Positions 35,956-46,196 of a DNA stretch of 64,000 nt are shown in pieces. The stretch spans positions 81,217,143 to 81,281,142 of the forward strand of contig NW_026262679.1 of NCBI RefSeq assembly GCF_021869535.1. Direction: 5' to 3'. Source of the DNA: Mytilus californianus. Its lineage: Eukaryota; Mollusca; Bivalvia; Mytilida; Mytilidae. The notes under the pieces are model-generated. The model did not search any database. It was not told the origin of the DNA and worked only from the letters and a program-made list of their open reading frames with translations. Every line of letters begins with the position of its first letter. The stretch's first letter is position 1. Both the position numbers and the translations under genes were made by a program.

Positions 35956-36323
35956 TTAGTTGTGACGTTATTTATATTATGACGTCATATTCAATGTAAA
36001 CAAAGAAACGCTATCAGGTAACGTTTTTTCATATCAAGCCATTCAAGGAATTATTAAAAATGGAATTGGTATTGCGTTCCTTCCTATATTTTACTAGACT
36101 GATAAATATATATTTTACTCAAAGACTCATGCAAACGAGACCGGAAAAAGGAAGTAGATTTCTGCGCAAATGCGGGAAAATAAAAAAGTCTGAAAATAAA
36201 AAAGTTAACGATTTTGAGTTCATTAGTAGAATGAAAATTTCGGGAAATTTTCCCGATTTTTTTTTTTTTTTTTTTTTTTTTTATTGATTTTTCTACCGTA
36301 ATAGGGGACTTCGTCCCCTTAAT

Positions 36324-36785
36324 ATGAGGCAGACATTACCTGTGAAAGGGGACGAAGTCTGTATGAATTATTTTTTTTTAATTCAAACATATGTTAAAAA
36401 AGAAACGGAAATACCGTAACGTTTCCGGTTTTGGTTCTGTTGTTAGGTGATTTTAGTTGTGACGTTTTTTAAGTTATGACGTCATATTCAATGTAAACAA
36501 AGAAACGCTATCATCAGGTAACGTTTTTTCATATCAAATAATTGTTAAAAATGAAATTTGTATTGTGTTCCTTCCTATATTTTACCGTGAGACTGATAAA
36601 TATACATTTTACTCAAAGTATCATGACAAACGAGACCGGAAGAAGGAGGCAGATTTCTGCGCAGATGCGGGGAAATAAAAAAAGTCTGAAAAAAAAAAGT
36701 TAACGATTTCGGGAAATTTTCCCGGATTTTTTTTTTTTTTTTTTTTTTTATTTATTTTTCTACCGTAATTGGGGACTTCGTCCCC
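36324..36785 (+). repeat. Family R copy g
   Basis: It follows copy f head to tail and matches copy b, apart from a ~29-base deletion near its end. TGACGTCA is at 36477-36484 and the hairpin at 36771-36785. Confidence 0.75.
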
Positions 36786-36787
36786 AT

Positions 36788-37090
36788 ATAATCACAAATT
36801 TATTGTCTACTTTTTACATTTCAATCGGATATTCTAATGTAGCATTATGACCATTTTCGTACAAAATATATATATTGGGGATTTTTTTCTCCTGTATATA
36901 TGTGCAGACCATATCGGACAATTTACATACAAAATATATATTGTGACTATTATATGTTTGACCTCATGTTGTACACGTTTAAATGTGTCGGATTGTTTTC
37001 TAATAAATCGTAAAAAAAATCTTAAATCGTATATAATATACAATCACAAATTTCTTGTCTATTTTTTACATTTCCAACGGATTATCCAAC
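36788..37090. repeat. Direct repeat pair flanking an AT-rich segment
   Basis: AATCACAAATTTATTGTC (from 36789) recurs with few changes from 37041, about 255 bases apart. The intervening sequence also has internal similarity (CAAAATATATAT twice). No coding. Confidence 0.5.
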
Positions 37091-37184
37091 TGAAGGCAAA
37101 TAATGAAAATATCCGACGAAAAATGGCCAATAAAAAAGAAATTGATGGGTTTATATTGTAGAACTAGCCGGACAATGACCATAA

Positions 37185-37414
37185 GGGGACGGCCATTTGA
37201 TATTCTAGAAAGGGAGAGGGGTCATGAGGATTTTTTCCCCGAATTTTTTATTCATTTTAATCTGTCGCTATATATGCATGCTAATTTTTTCCAGTTCTTA
37301 CAAGGACAGCATTTTCATATTCCAAATCCTCCTGTAACCCCCCCCCCCCCCCCCAAAAAAAAACAAAAAAACAAAAAAACCCCAACACATCATATGCATC
37401 AAATGGTTGTCCGC
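37185..37414. mobile_element. Harbinger-like MITE, 230 bp, TSD TAA
   Basis: The ends GGGGACGGCCATTTGAT and (inverted) GCGGACAACCATTTGAT are flanked by TAA (37182-37184 and 37415-37417). There is a C15 run followed by A-rich sequence inside. It shares its TIR style with 44345-44587. Confidence 0.65.
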
Positions 37415-37440
37415 TAATTTTAGACGAGTTTAACTTGAAT

Positions 37441-37510
37441 TGATTGATTATTGGTTGCTTATTTCTAAACATCCAGTGGCAAATATTTCATGCATGTTAA
37501 GGACGACACG
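37441..37510 (+). repeat. CCAGTGGCAAATATTTCATG-type interspersed repeat fragment
   Basis: A TTGATTGATTATTGGTTGC start followed by CATCCAGTGGCAAATATTTC. The same motif occurs near one end of every U unit (for example 15394-15460 and 30410-30485), so it is an independent, common repeat. Confidence 0.55.
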
Positions 37511-37537
37511 AAGTTAAAAGTCAGGTATATAATATAA

Positions 37538-37945
37538 AAATAATAGGTATGTGGTTTGATTGCCACGAGAAAAATATCCACCAGATTTTAAATGAAGTTG
37601 ATTTAAGCGATTATAGGCAACCATACGGCTTTCACAATGAGAAAATCCCATACCGTATAGTCGTTTAAAAAAGGCCCCGACATAAAAAATGTGATTCAAT
37701 TCAAACAGGAAAACTAACGGCCTAATTCATCACAAAACAATTTAGGGATAGTTGTCTTATTTGAAACCATATCATATCTACTCATATTTATTCTTCTTCT
37801 CTGGTAGTGTTCCAAATCTGAATAAAAATCTTCAGAGAGCAAAAAGGAGCAAATTTGAAAAGCCTAGTTGTTAACTTCTATGCCAGTTGGTCTCTGGTGA
37901 AGAGTTGTCTCAGTGGCAATCATACCACATCTTCTTATTTTTATA
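37538..37945. repeat. Two GTTGTCTCATTGGCA-family fragments in opposite orientation
   Basis: A decayed minus-strand piece (about 37538-37735) precedes a plus-strand tail (GAGTTGTCTCAGTGGCAATC ... CATCTTC, about 37895-37937). Confidence 0.5.
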
Positions 37946-38039
37946 TGTTCATGAATGTGTCTTTTCACATACTCGTGTATATTTCAGTCTGAACGCAGGA
38001 ATCTGAAATTCAATAAGCAACTATAAAAATCAGTGTTTT

Positions 38040-38073
38040 TATACGACCGCAAAAAATTTTTGCGGTCGTATAT
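38040..38073. repeat. Perfect palindrome ATACGACCGC ... GCGGTCGTAT
   Basis: A 13-base arm, ATACGACCGCAAA, and its complement surround an A/T centre and would form a strong hairpin. It lies just before the tandem repeat that follows. Confidence 0.7.
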
Positions 38074-38127
38074 TGGTATGACGTTACCGTCGTCGTCGTC
38101 GTCGTCCGAAGACACATTGGTTTTCGC

Positions 38128-39012
38128 ACAATAACTTTAGTTTAAGTAAATGGATCTCTACGAAATTTTACCATAAGGTTCAATACCACAAACGGAAGGG
38201 GGTTATGGTACCAACAGTTAAGGAATTAGGGGCCAAAAAGGGACAAAAAAATAAGCCGCATTTTTGTAACTTCCAGACAATAACTTGTGTGTTAGTGTAT
38301 GGATCTCTCTGACATTGTACCATAAGGTTCCATATCACAAAGGGAATGCTGGGATTGATTTTGGGGGTAATTGCCTCAAACTTTTTTGAATTAGGGGCCA
38401 AAAAAGGGGCAAAAACAAGCATTTTTCTAGTTTCATGACAATAACTTGTGTTCAAGTGTATGGATCTTTCTAAAATTGTACTACAAGGTTCCATATCACA
38501 AAGGAAAAGCTGGGTTTGAGTTTGGGGGTAATTGCCCAAAACGTTTAGGAATAAGGGGCCAAAAATAAGCATTTTTCTAGTTTCCAGACAATAACTTGTG
38601 TTCAAGTGTATGGATCTCTCTGAAATTGTACTGCAAGGTACCATACCACAAAGGAAAGGCTGGGATTGAATTTGGGGGTAAATGCCTCAAAATTTTAGAA
38701 ATTAGGGGCAAAAAAGGGGCAAAAAAAACCAAGCATTTTTCTAGTCTCAGAACAATAACTTGTGTGTAAGTGTATGGATCTTTATGAAATTGTACTACAA
38801 GGTTCCATATCACAATTAAAGGGAAAGCTGGGTTTGAGTTTGGGGGTAATTGCCTTAAATGTTTAGGAATTTGGGACCAAAAAGGGGGGAAAAACAAGTT
38901 TTTTTCTAGTTTTCAGACAATAACTTGTGTTCAAGTGTATGGATCTCTCTGAAATTGTACAGCAAGGTACCATACCACGAAGGGAATGCTGGGATTAAGT
39001 TTGGGGGTGATG
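38128..39012. repeat. Tandem repeat, ~150-165 bp unit, six copies
   Basis: Each unit has CAATAACTTGTGT, GTATGGATCTCTCTGAAATTG, CCATACCACAAAGG, TTTGGGGGTAATTGCC and TTAGGAATTAGGGGCC in order. A diverged single unit of the same motif occurs in every U unit (for example 16580-16740). The 154- and 106-codon minus ORFs here come from the repeat periodicity. Confidence 0.8.
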
Positions 39013-39281
39013 AATCATAAGGGGGTTCAAAAAATTTGGGGGGGATTTTTTTTGTTTTGTTTTTTTTTCTTAAAAATGTTCCATTTTAAGTTGGTTATTT
39101 CTGATTTATATATAAAAGCAAATAATAATGATATGGTTTGAATAGGTAAATTAAAATTTTTTATGTTCTTAGACAACATTCATTCTGTGTCAGAAACCTA
39201 TGCTGTGTCAAATATTTAATCACAATCCAAATTCAGAGCTGTATCAAACTTGAATGTTGTGTCCATACTAGCCCCAACTGT

Positions 39282-40588
39282 TCAGTTTTTGGAATTTGTT
39301 AGTATCCACATCTGATTCACGCCACCTCTAGAATAGGCAGTTTCACAATAACTTTGAAGCCCGGCTTTGATTGCTGATAAAATAGAAAGAGGTTTCGTGG
39401 AGCACTTGCAAGACCCAGCAATATACCGTTGTTTGTAAGGACACTTATGTAGTTTAGGTATCCAATACTGTGATGGAAGATCCAGTTCTTCATCTTTGGT
39501 TGAAATTCTAAAGGAACATAGAACAGACCTATGATTATCCAGGATTTCCTCTTTGGTAAGTGTCTTGATGGTATATGTTGAGTTTCCAAGTGAATTGTCA
39601 ATACCTAATTCATTTATCAAGCAGTTTATGTAATGAGATTTACACACTAAAACGATGTTGTTTGAGGCTTTATCTGCGGGGACAACAACATATTTGTCAT
39701 GGAGGTAGGACAAGTGTTTTGCAACATTTGGGTCTTTAAAGATTGACGTAGCATGGGTATTGATAGACCAATTTAGTTTCTTATTTCTGATTTGTATCAA
39801 CGACCTCACAGCCTTAATCCATTCGGAAAGAGTGTCTGTGTCTTCTTTCTCGCGTTTAGCACATTGCCTGACATAATCCTCGACCGAATTCATCAGTATT
39901 TTGAAGTTGTATTTCCAATTGATGGATTTAGGCTCACGATATTTCGGACCTTTGGATAACACATTTCGCAGGGAAGTGTAATTGACAATGTTGAGGTCTC
40001 CGGTAATAACGTGGCCAGCCGGATTATATGTGAATTGGGAACTAGCGCTGGTGCAATCAGGAGGTTTAGACTTGAAATCGTCAATATTGAGATCCTGCAA
40101 AACGTGTTTGTAATTAAAAATTTTAGTTGTAATTGGTTTGGTATAGGTATAAGAAATTATTGGTACAGACTGATCTTTGAAATAAGGAGGTATTTTCGAC
40201 TGCACTAATTTATGATGAAGGATATTGCCTAAGTTGACGCCATCGAGACCTTTGTTGACAAAGGAAAGTTTAAGAAAAGATCTTTTCTCTTTTTCATCTT
40301 TTCCAATGCGAACTGGTTTGAAAAGTCTGTGACTTGCAATATCCGAAATGATAGCTGTAAGTTTGTATTGGTTTGAATGAGGGTTTGTAACAGTCGTTTC
40401 CAAACATAAATTGAACAGAGATTTAAGTTTTGAAAGGGGTAATGAATACAGTTTCGTGCGAATGTGATGAATAATACCTAAATTATTTCGAAAAATAACG
40501 GTATTAAACGGATAATTTTTGAGACCTCTGTCTGATCCTGTCTCAGACGAATCACGATAAGGATATTTTGACGAATCACGATAGACGA
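39282..40588 (-). pseudogene. Second Penelope-like RT fragment (truncated before the catalytic motifs)
   Basis: The minus-strand frame is open from about 40588 and has no usable ATG upstream of 40403. It contains NYPFNTVIFRNNLGIIHHIR, KYVVVPADKASNNIVLVCK (PLE 'ADK' block), YWIPKLHKCPYKQRYIAG (PLE 'PKLHK' block) and GVNQMWILTNS, then stops. I recognise this protein as a Penelope-like RT family common in bivalves. In intact relatives RT motifs A (FDFSTLYT-like) and B-E follow; here the element ends before motif A, so the copy is truncated on its 3' side. It is only distantly similar to the element at 0-2.9 kb. Confidence 0.8.
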
Positions 40589-40621
40589 ATCACGATAAGG
40601 ATATTTTGACGAATCACGATA
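40546..40621. repeat. Micro-tandem of GACGAATCACGATA, four copies
   Basis: The 14-mer occurs at 40546, 40570, 40584 and 40608, giving a duplicated 38-base block with an internal AGGATATTTT spacer. It lies at the 5' end of the truncated PLE frame. Confidence 0.75.
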
Positions 40622-40838
40622 AAATATTTACTAATTTTTCTTCTTCAGTTATACAACAAAACTTCAGGATACTGAAGATTACTTGTCGTTGCGCATTCGT
40701 GGTATTTACCAACATAAGGTTATCTTGTAAATGCCAAATAAAAATGAATAAATTGGACAATTTGTGCATGAATGTGATAAATAGCATACAGTACATGGTA
40801 TGTGATAAATGCATTAGTTACTGTGTAGCATCTATATC

Positions 40839-41082
40839 ATATGAGCTGCGTCTGATAGAAATCGACCTTGTGCAAATGAATATTAATACATCTATTACCG
40901 GGTTGAAAAAATCTCTATGGAAAGTCTGTAAATGTTTGAAAATTGAGTTGTTATAAAAACCCAACAAAACAGACCAAAATTCATCTATTATTTCGTATTT
41001 GAATGTTTTAAAATCAATCGCAGTTTTATACATGTACATGTATACGTGCACTTGGTCGATTTCTATCTGAAGCAGCTCATAT
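40839..41082. mobile_element. Fold-back (MITE-like) element with ~36-bp inverted ends
   Basis: ATATGAGCTGCGTCTGATAG with AAATCGACCTTGTGCA on the left is mirrored on the right (GTGCACTTGGTCGATTTC ... AGCTCATAT). No TSD is obvious. Confidence 0.6.
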
Positions 41083-41728
41083 ATTAAAACCAGCAGTATT
41101 TTCAACAGCTAAATATATCATAAATATGAATAATTTTTTTTTATCTGTAGTTTCTGATAATTAAACCAAACAATTTCTGGGACAAATATACGTAGGTAGC
41201 CCCTACCTCATAGTAAGTTTATTAAAAGCAAAAGTCAGATTTTAAGTTCACCAAGTAAATAGCATAGAATTTTCTCTCAGATTATTTATTTGTAATTATT
41301 CCATGGCACTGCCAGTAATATTAAATAGTCAATGCATTGATATTATTGCCAAAGAACTTAAAATTTGAATGTTGGTACAAAGTGGCATATCTTGAAATTA
41401 ACTTTAAAAAAATATCATGCAGACAGCCTTTGTAAATTATAAAAGGAAAATGATGATTGCAAAACTTCCCATTGAATGAATTCATAGAGAACAATTGTTA
41501 TTGCATTTATTTAATATTAGACAGTTCACCTTGAAAAAAAACTAAATAGCCTGCATGATTAACACCAACTGATTCTAGGGAAAGGTTTTATTTCTTTTGT
41601 AATAAATCAATTCTTAAGAAAAAAATAGTTTTTTTGTGTTGTTTTTTTGGTTAAATAGTATGTACATTAACAAATAATTTTTTTTTATTCAATTTAAAAA
41701 AAAAAACAATTTATGTTTTTTTTTTAAG
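41083..41728. other. Non-coding; likely intron upstream of the TSP1 exon
   Basis: No coding was recognised. The last bases are a T-rich tract ending AAG immediately before the exon, as expected for a splice acceptor. Confidence 0.5.
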
Positions 41729-41948
41729 ATGGTGGACAGGACCATGGCAGCATTGTTCTGTTACATGTGGTAATGATGGCATCCATCGTCGTACAGTAAT
41801 ATGTGTGAGGAGTCTTGGAAAAGATGAACAAATAGCCCTAGAAGATTCTGTGTGTGAGGAACTAGAAAAAACAGCGGAGGCAGAGAGGTGTAGGGATAAA
41901 GTTCCCTGTCCTGGGACCAGTGAATGGCAGACTACTGATTGGTCTTCT
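41729..41948 (+). CDS. Exon with a thrombospondin type-1 repeat (ADAMTS/ADAMTSL- or papilin-like gene)
   Basis: A T-rich tract plus AAG acceptor precedes 220 bases that are open in one frame (one base, then 73 codons) and end at a GTAAGA donor. The peptide begins WWTGPWQHCSVTCGNDGIHR, the canonical TSP1 pattern (WxxGPWxxCSxTCGxGxxxRxxxC), and continues with the remaining cysteines to CRDKVPC. It then starts the next repeat (PGTSEWQTTDWSS). TSP1 modules of this kind sit in secreted extracellular-matrix or metalloprotease-family proteins. No other exon of this gene is recognisable in the window, so the exact family is open. It is convergent with NBAS. Confidence 0.8.
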
Positions 41949-42477
41949 GTAAGATAATTGTCAAAAGTTGTTTTTTTATACAGTGATTAAAGATACCTTC
42001 AGATTAAATCAAATGTTTGTCTTAGATTTTAGATTCACTTTTGCTGTAAGAAATGTAAAATCTGCAACACTTTGGTTTATTCTGGCATATCAGAGATATT
42101 GTGAGTGAAGAAAATATTGCTCTTATTATATTTCTGTATAAAACATACAAACTAGTAAGCATAGATAAAACTAGATATTAGCTATTGCTGATTAGTAATA
42201 AGTATGATATAGTTGAACGCCAGTACAAAAACAAGTTATTAAAAAAAAAAAAAAAACTGAAGTGATAATTCTATATTCAACGTTCAACAAATATTATAAG
42301 TTAAAAAAATATCATTCAAGCATATGCTAAGAATTATCCATATTTATATGTTCATACCACATTACTATTTGTTCACAAATTTATTGAGAAATTAGTGTTG
42401 GATTAAATTAAATTATTTAGGATATGAAAGCCATCATGTTGTCTTAATCATAAACTCTAAATGTATAAATTAATAAT

Positions 42478-42634
42478 GAGGGGCCTGATGAATTATTTTC
42501 GTGATCCGTTTTTTTACAGATTTTTTTTTTTATATTTTCGTGATCCCTGATCATGGAAATTTATTTTCTGTGAATCGTGATTGACAAAAAAATCAACTCG
42601 TGAATCGTGATGAGACCCCTCCATCAGACCCCTC
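42478..42634. mobile_element. 157-bp MITE, 13-bp TIR, TSD AATAAT
   Basis: GAGGGGCCTGATG at the left and CATCAGACCCCTC at the right form a TIR with one mismatch. AATAAT flanks both sides (42472-42477 and 42635-42640). The interior repeats TCGTGATCC/GTGAATCGTGAT words. Confidence 0.75.
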
Positions 42635-42640
42635 AATAAT

Positions 42641-43720
42641 AGTATTATTACCATCAAATGACTAAGGCATTTTCAGCTGGCTTTAATTCTTAAAAAACAT
42701 TAAGTCATATCTGGTAGTTCAGTTTTATACTCAGAGGCAGGAACTCTGAAGAAAGTGTGCATTTTGACAAAAACTAATTTAATTTTCGGTATATCATTAT
42801 TCAACATAATATGGTTTCATCCTAAATTCCCCACACTAGAAATCACTAGTAGAGCAACCCTTCTTAAGCCCTGAGTTTCCCCTTTTTTAAATGGGTCTTG
42901 TCTTGCTCCATCAGAAGTGTTCTGTGTATTGTTCTATGGACTTCCTAAGTCTTTTGGACATGAGGATGTTTGTAATTCAAACGTTTTTCCAAATATTTAA
43001 CATTTTTGTCTAATTATTTATTAATTATAATTGTTATGGATAACAGAAATAGGCCAGTTTAATATGATCACGAGATATTTTTATAGACAGTCACTGTGTG
43101 AAATCATATGTATTATAACAGGTGTTTTACACAATTTCTTGAAAAAACATGGTAAGATGTTCATCTTAAGAGGGCCCTGAATGGTAAACCAACATTTTTT
43201 TCTCTTGTAAATTTTAATTATATAGTGTCTTACAATGAAATGTGTCTTTTGTACTATAAACCAAAAATGCCAGTTTTAACGATAAAGTGTGAATATTATA
43301 TTTTTATCCTGTTGGAAATACAACAGTATTTTGAATGACATGCCAGTATCAATTTTTTATGAAGCAATTTACATTGTACATTTTTGTATTTCAAATTTCA
43401 TTGGTTGCATCATTTCTATTTATAACCCTATATTTGTCATAATATATTTACACGTTTTTTGTACATTTATACCTCATGTTATCATTATTTTCTAAAAGCT
43501 TGTAAATCAGTGATTTGTATCATGTTGTATGCTTCCAAGTGTTCCGTCTTATAAAAATATGAAATAAAAATTTTAATTGATTAAATTTTTTGCCTTCAGG
43601 CTTTTTACAAGCTTATACCTCGATCATCATTACCTAATGATGGAACTGAAAAAAATGATCATCTGAAGACTTAAAGGTCTATTGTGTATAAATAAGTTAT
43701 TACAGCTACAGATACAGTTT
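42641..43720. other. Non-coding; nothing recognised
   Basis: Low-complexity AT-rich sequence. An AATAAA at about 43562 could be a polyadenylation signal of the upstream plus-strand gene, but no terminal exon can be supported. Confidence 0.3.
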
Positions 43721-43721
43721 T

Positions 43722-44016
43722 CCATTACTATATCCATTCTTGCATTTTGTTTGTGTAACAAGACTATACCACAGATACGTTTCCATTACTATATCCATTC
43801 TTGCATTTTGTTGGTGTAACAAGACTATACCACAGATACGTTTCCATTACTATATCCATTCTTCCATTTTGTTGGTGTAACAAGACTATACCACACATAC
43901 ATGTTTCCATTACTATATCCATTCTTGCATTTTGTTGGTGTAACAAGACTATACCACAGATACATGTTTCCATTACTATATCCATTCTTTCATTTTGTTG
44001 GTGTAACAAGACTATA
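43722..44016. repeat. Minisatellite, 61-63 bp unit, about 4.8 copies
   Basis: The unit reads TCCATTACTATATCCATTC, TGCATTTTGTTGGTGTAAC, AAGACTATACCACAGATAC. Copies 3 and 4 carry a 2-base expansion. Repetitive ORFs on both strands come from this. Confidence 0.85.
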
Positions 44017-44700
44017 CTGCGTTTGGACCTGTGTCACTGCATGCAATTGATTGAGGTTAACTGGAGCATAACTGATCACTCCCTTTCACTGATGCCAAGA
44101 AAACTTCGATGAAATCTCCCTTGTACAATGAGTGTTGTAAGATTTCAAACTATCTGCAAACAGGAAGTGGCTATACAGCAGATGTTAAATTTGCTGCAAC
44201 TCAACATTATCAAGCTGCAGACCAAATATTGAATCAATCCCTTTAATAGGATCCTAGGAAAATTTTCCTCTTTTCCTCGTACAATGAGTGTTCAAACTAT
44301 CATCAAACAGGAAGTGGATACATGAAAGACGTTATAATTGCTTAGGGAGCTACCATTTGATATTTAGGGGGGGGGCTAGGATGAAAAATTTTGTTCTGTA
44401 TTTTTTTTTTAAGTTGTAAACTCTGTCCTGCCTTTTTATTTTTCACTCTATTGGGTCCTGCCTTTTTTTTTAAAGTTTATCCTGACTTTTTTTTAGCAAG
44501 TGTCTCATCCTGCCTTTTATTTTACTAAAAACTCCTGTTTTCAAATTTGATCCTAGCCCCCCCCCTAAAAATCAAATGGTAGCTCCCTTACTCCCTGCAA
44601 CTCAATATTATAAAGCTGCAGACCAAATATTATATCATGCCCTTTTTATAGAAGCCAAGAAAACTTTGACAGACAGAGTGGAGTGGTTTCTAGACCTTTG
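44017..44700. repeat. Interspersed repeat with GCTGCAACTCAACATTAT motif, split by a MITE
   Basis: Partial copies carry AACAGGAAGTGG ... GCAACTCAACATTATCAAGC. The second copy is interrupted by the MITE at 44345-44587 and resumes at CTGCAACTCAATATTAT. Related sequence lies at about 7000-7150. Confidence 0.5.
44345..44587. mobile_element. Harbinger-like MITE, 243 bp, TSD TTA
   Basis: GGGAGCTACCATTTGAT at the left is mirrored at the right (ATCAAATGGTAGCTCCC). The inverted repeat extends to the GGGGGGGGGCTAGGA / TCCTAGCCCCCCCCC blocks. TTA flanks both sides (42-44 and 88-90 of the local hundreds: 44342-44344, 44588-44590). Confidence 0.75.
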
Positions 44701-44919
44701 GTGTTGCAGGTAAAATAAAGTTTCCCTCTGATTTACTCTCTAATAAGGAAAAATCCCTGCTTGTATGAAATTTTATTCATAATTTCACATTCATTGAAAA
44801 TTTTAAAACAAAACACAAAACATGCTGACAACTTGCATGATGAACCTTAATCATGATTAACATAAGAATAAAGAGATGCAGTAGGATTAACTATCCACCA
44901 TAGACCTAAGTACAAAGAT

Positions 44920-45090
44920 TTGAACAATTACAGGTCATCATGCAGCCTTCAACAATGAGCAAAACCCATATGGTCTTATAGTAAGTTTGTTAGGAGTCCT
45001 GGTATGCCAAATGAAAAACAATTCAACAAAAAAAAAAAAACACACAGCCTGATTAACAAGCATTACATAAAATATAATAAAAATCAGGTT
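44920..45090 (-). repeat. Decayed GTTGTCTCATTGGCA-family fragment
   Basis: Motifs such as CAGGTCATCATGCAGCCTTC and CAACAATGAGCAAAACCCATA resemble the internal part of the family seen at 50.95 and 9.83 kb. The tail is missing. Confidence 0.4.
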
Positions 45091-45559
45091 TAAAAGGCTT
45101 GACTCATCAGATTGGTACTAAGCCGCCCCCTTCCCCAAAAAACAAACAAAAAAAAGGAAATAAAAAGACAAATGACTGAAAGCTAGCTTCAAGTCTAATT
45201 TCAACAAGTAAATAAACCATGTTCTCCCAGACTTCAATGTTACATATTTGGTATTTCAAAAAAGCCAAGTTTTATCAATACTGGGATTGGACAGTTTGTC
45301 TGAAAATATTTTCTTATTCATACACCAAAATATACCTTAGAGTCAAACAAACCTTCCCCACATCCTTGATGTATGACCAGTTTATAAAGTTTCAATTTTT
45401 CTAATATGATACTTATTACTGATATCTTGGTTCTACAAAACTTAAAAATATTATTATAAACTGTTGACACAGAGATATGTCTCGTCTGAATGTAGTTTTG
45501 ATAGCAAAATTCAAAATTTGAAATGAAAACTGCAATACTTGAACATGTATAATATGCAA

Positions 45560-46110
45560 AACGTTCAAAGTCAATGAACTATGACTGAAGTTCCAGTACC
45601 AAATAATCTCCATTGAAATTAGATGTGCCAATGCTAATACAACTGTATACCATTTATCACTGACTCATCATCAGTGGTTTCCCTTAAATTTAACCTAATC
45701 ACAAAATTTAACATGTAAAAGAGAGGTAGGTGATTTAAAAGGGATTTACTATGCAAGTTTTAAAATCAATGAACCATGAGTGAGGGAGAGGGGCCAGATA
45801 ATCTCCATGGAAATGAGATGTTCCAATGCCTATTTATATTAACTGCATACCAAATGTCATTGACTAACCATTAGTCTTTCATCTTAAATTGACCTAATGA
45901 CAAAATTTAACATGTAAACTATGCAAAAGTTTCATGACCATGACTGAGGGGCAAGGCCAAATAATCTCCATGGAAATGAGATGCGTCAATACATGTACTA
46001 AAACAACTGCATACCAAATATCATTCACTTACTATTAGTGGTTCCCTTTAAACTGACCTTATAACAAACCTTAGCAAATTAATGCTTCACCTTTGCCACT
46101 TCGTCGAGGC
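45560..46110. repeat. Three tandem modules with ATCTCCATGGAAATGAGATG
   Basis: The near-palindrome ATCTCCATGGAAATGAGATG recurs near 45605, 45800 and 45963, each time followed by AACTGCATACCAAAT and a TAAACTGACCT-like block. It shares its motif order with 10070-10460 and ends in TCGTCGAGGCAAGACAA. Confidence 0.65.
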
Positions 46111-46169
46111 AAGACAATAAATGACCATTTTTTCACAGACATTGGAAACAAAGAATAATCTTGAGCATA

Positions 46170-46175
46170 TTTATT
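46170..46175 (-). promoter_or_regulatory. Candidate polyadenylation signal of NBAS
   Basis: AATAAA on the minus strand, 22 bases after the NBAS stop codon. This implies a short 3' UTR if used. Confidence 0.4.
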
Positions 46176-46196
46176 TTTAATAAACATAATACAACA

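Larger units (their letters stand above)
32942..36318 (+). repeat. Family R copy f, interrupted by a PIF/Harbinger element
   Basis: A copy nearly identical to copy a, with TGACGTCA at 35980-35987 and the end hairpin at 36304-36318. It is split by the 2.9-kb insertion at 33090-35955. Copy a is effectively the empty site. Confidence 0.75.

Noticed and set aside
38180-38897. 154- and 106-codon minus-strand ORFs with repeating peptide blocks
   Set aside because: They arise from the ~160-bp tandem repeat read in one frame.
43764-44112. Repetitive ORFs on both strands
   Set aside because: By-product of the 61-bp minisatellite.
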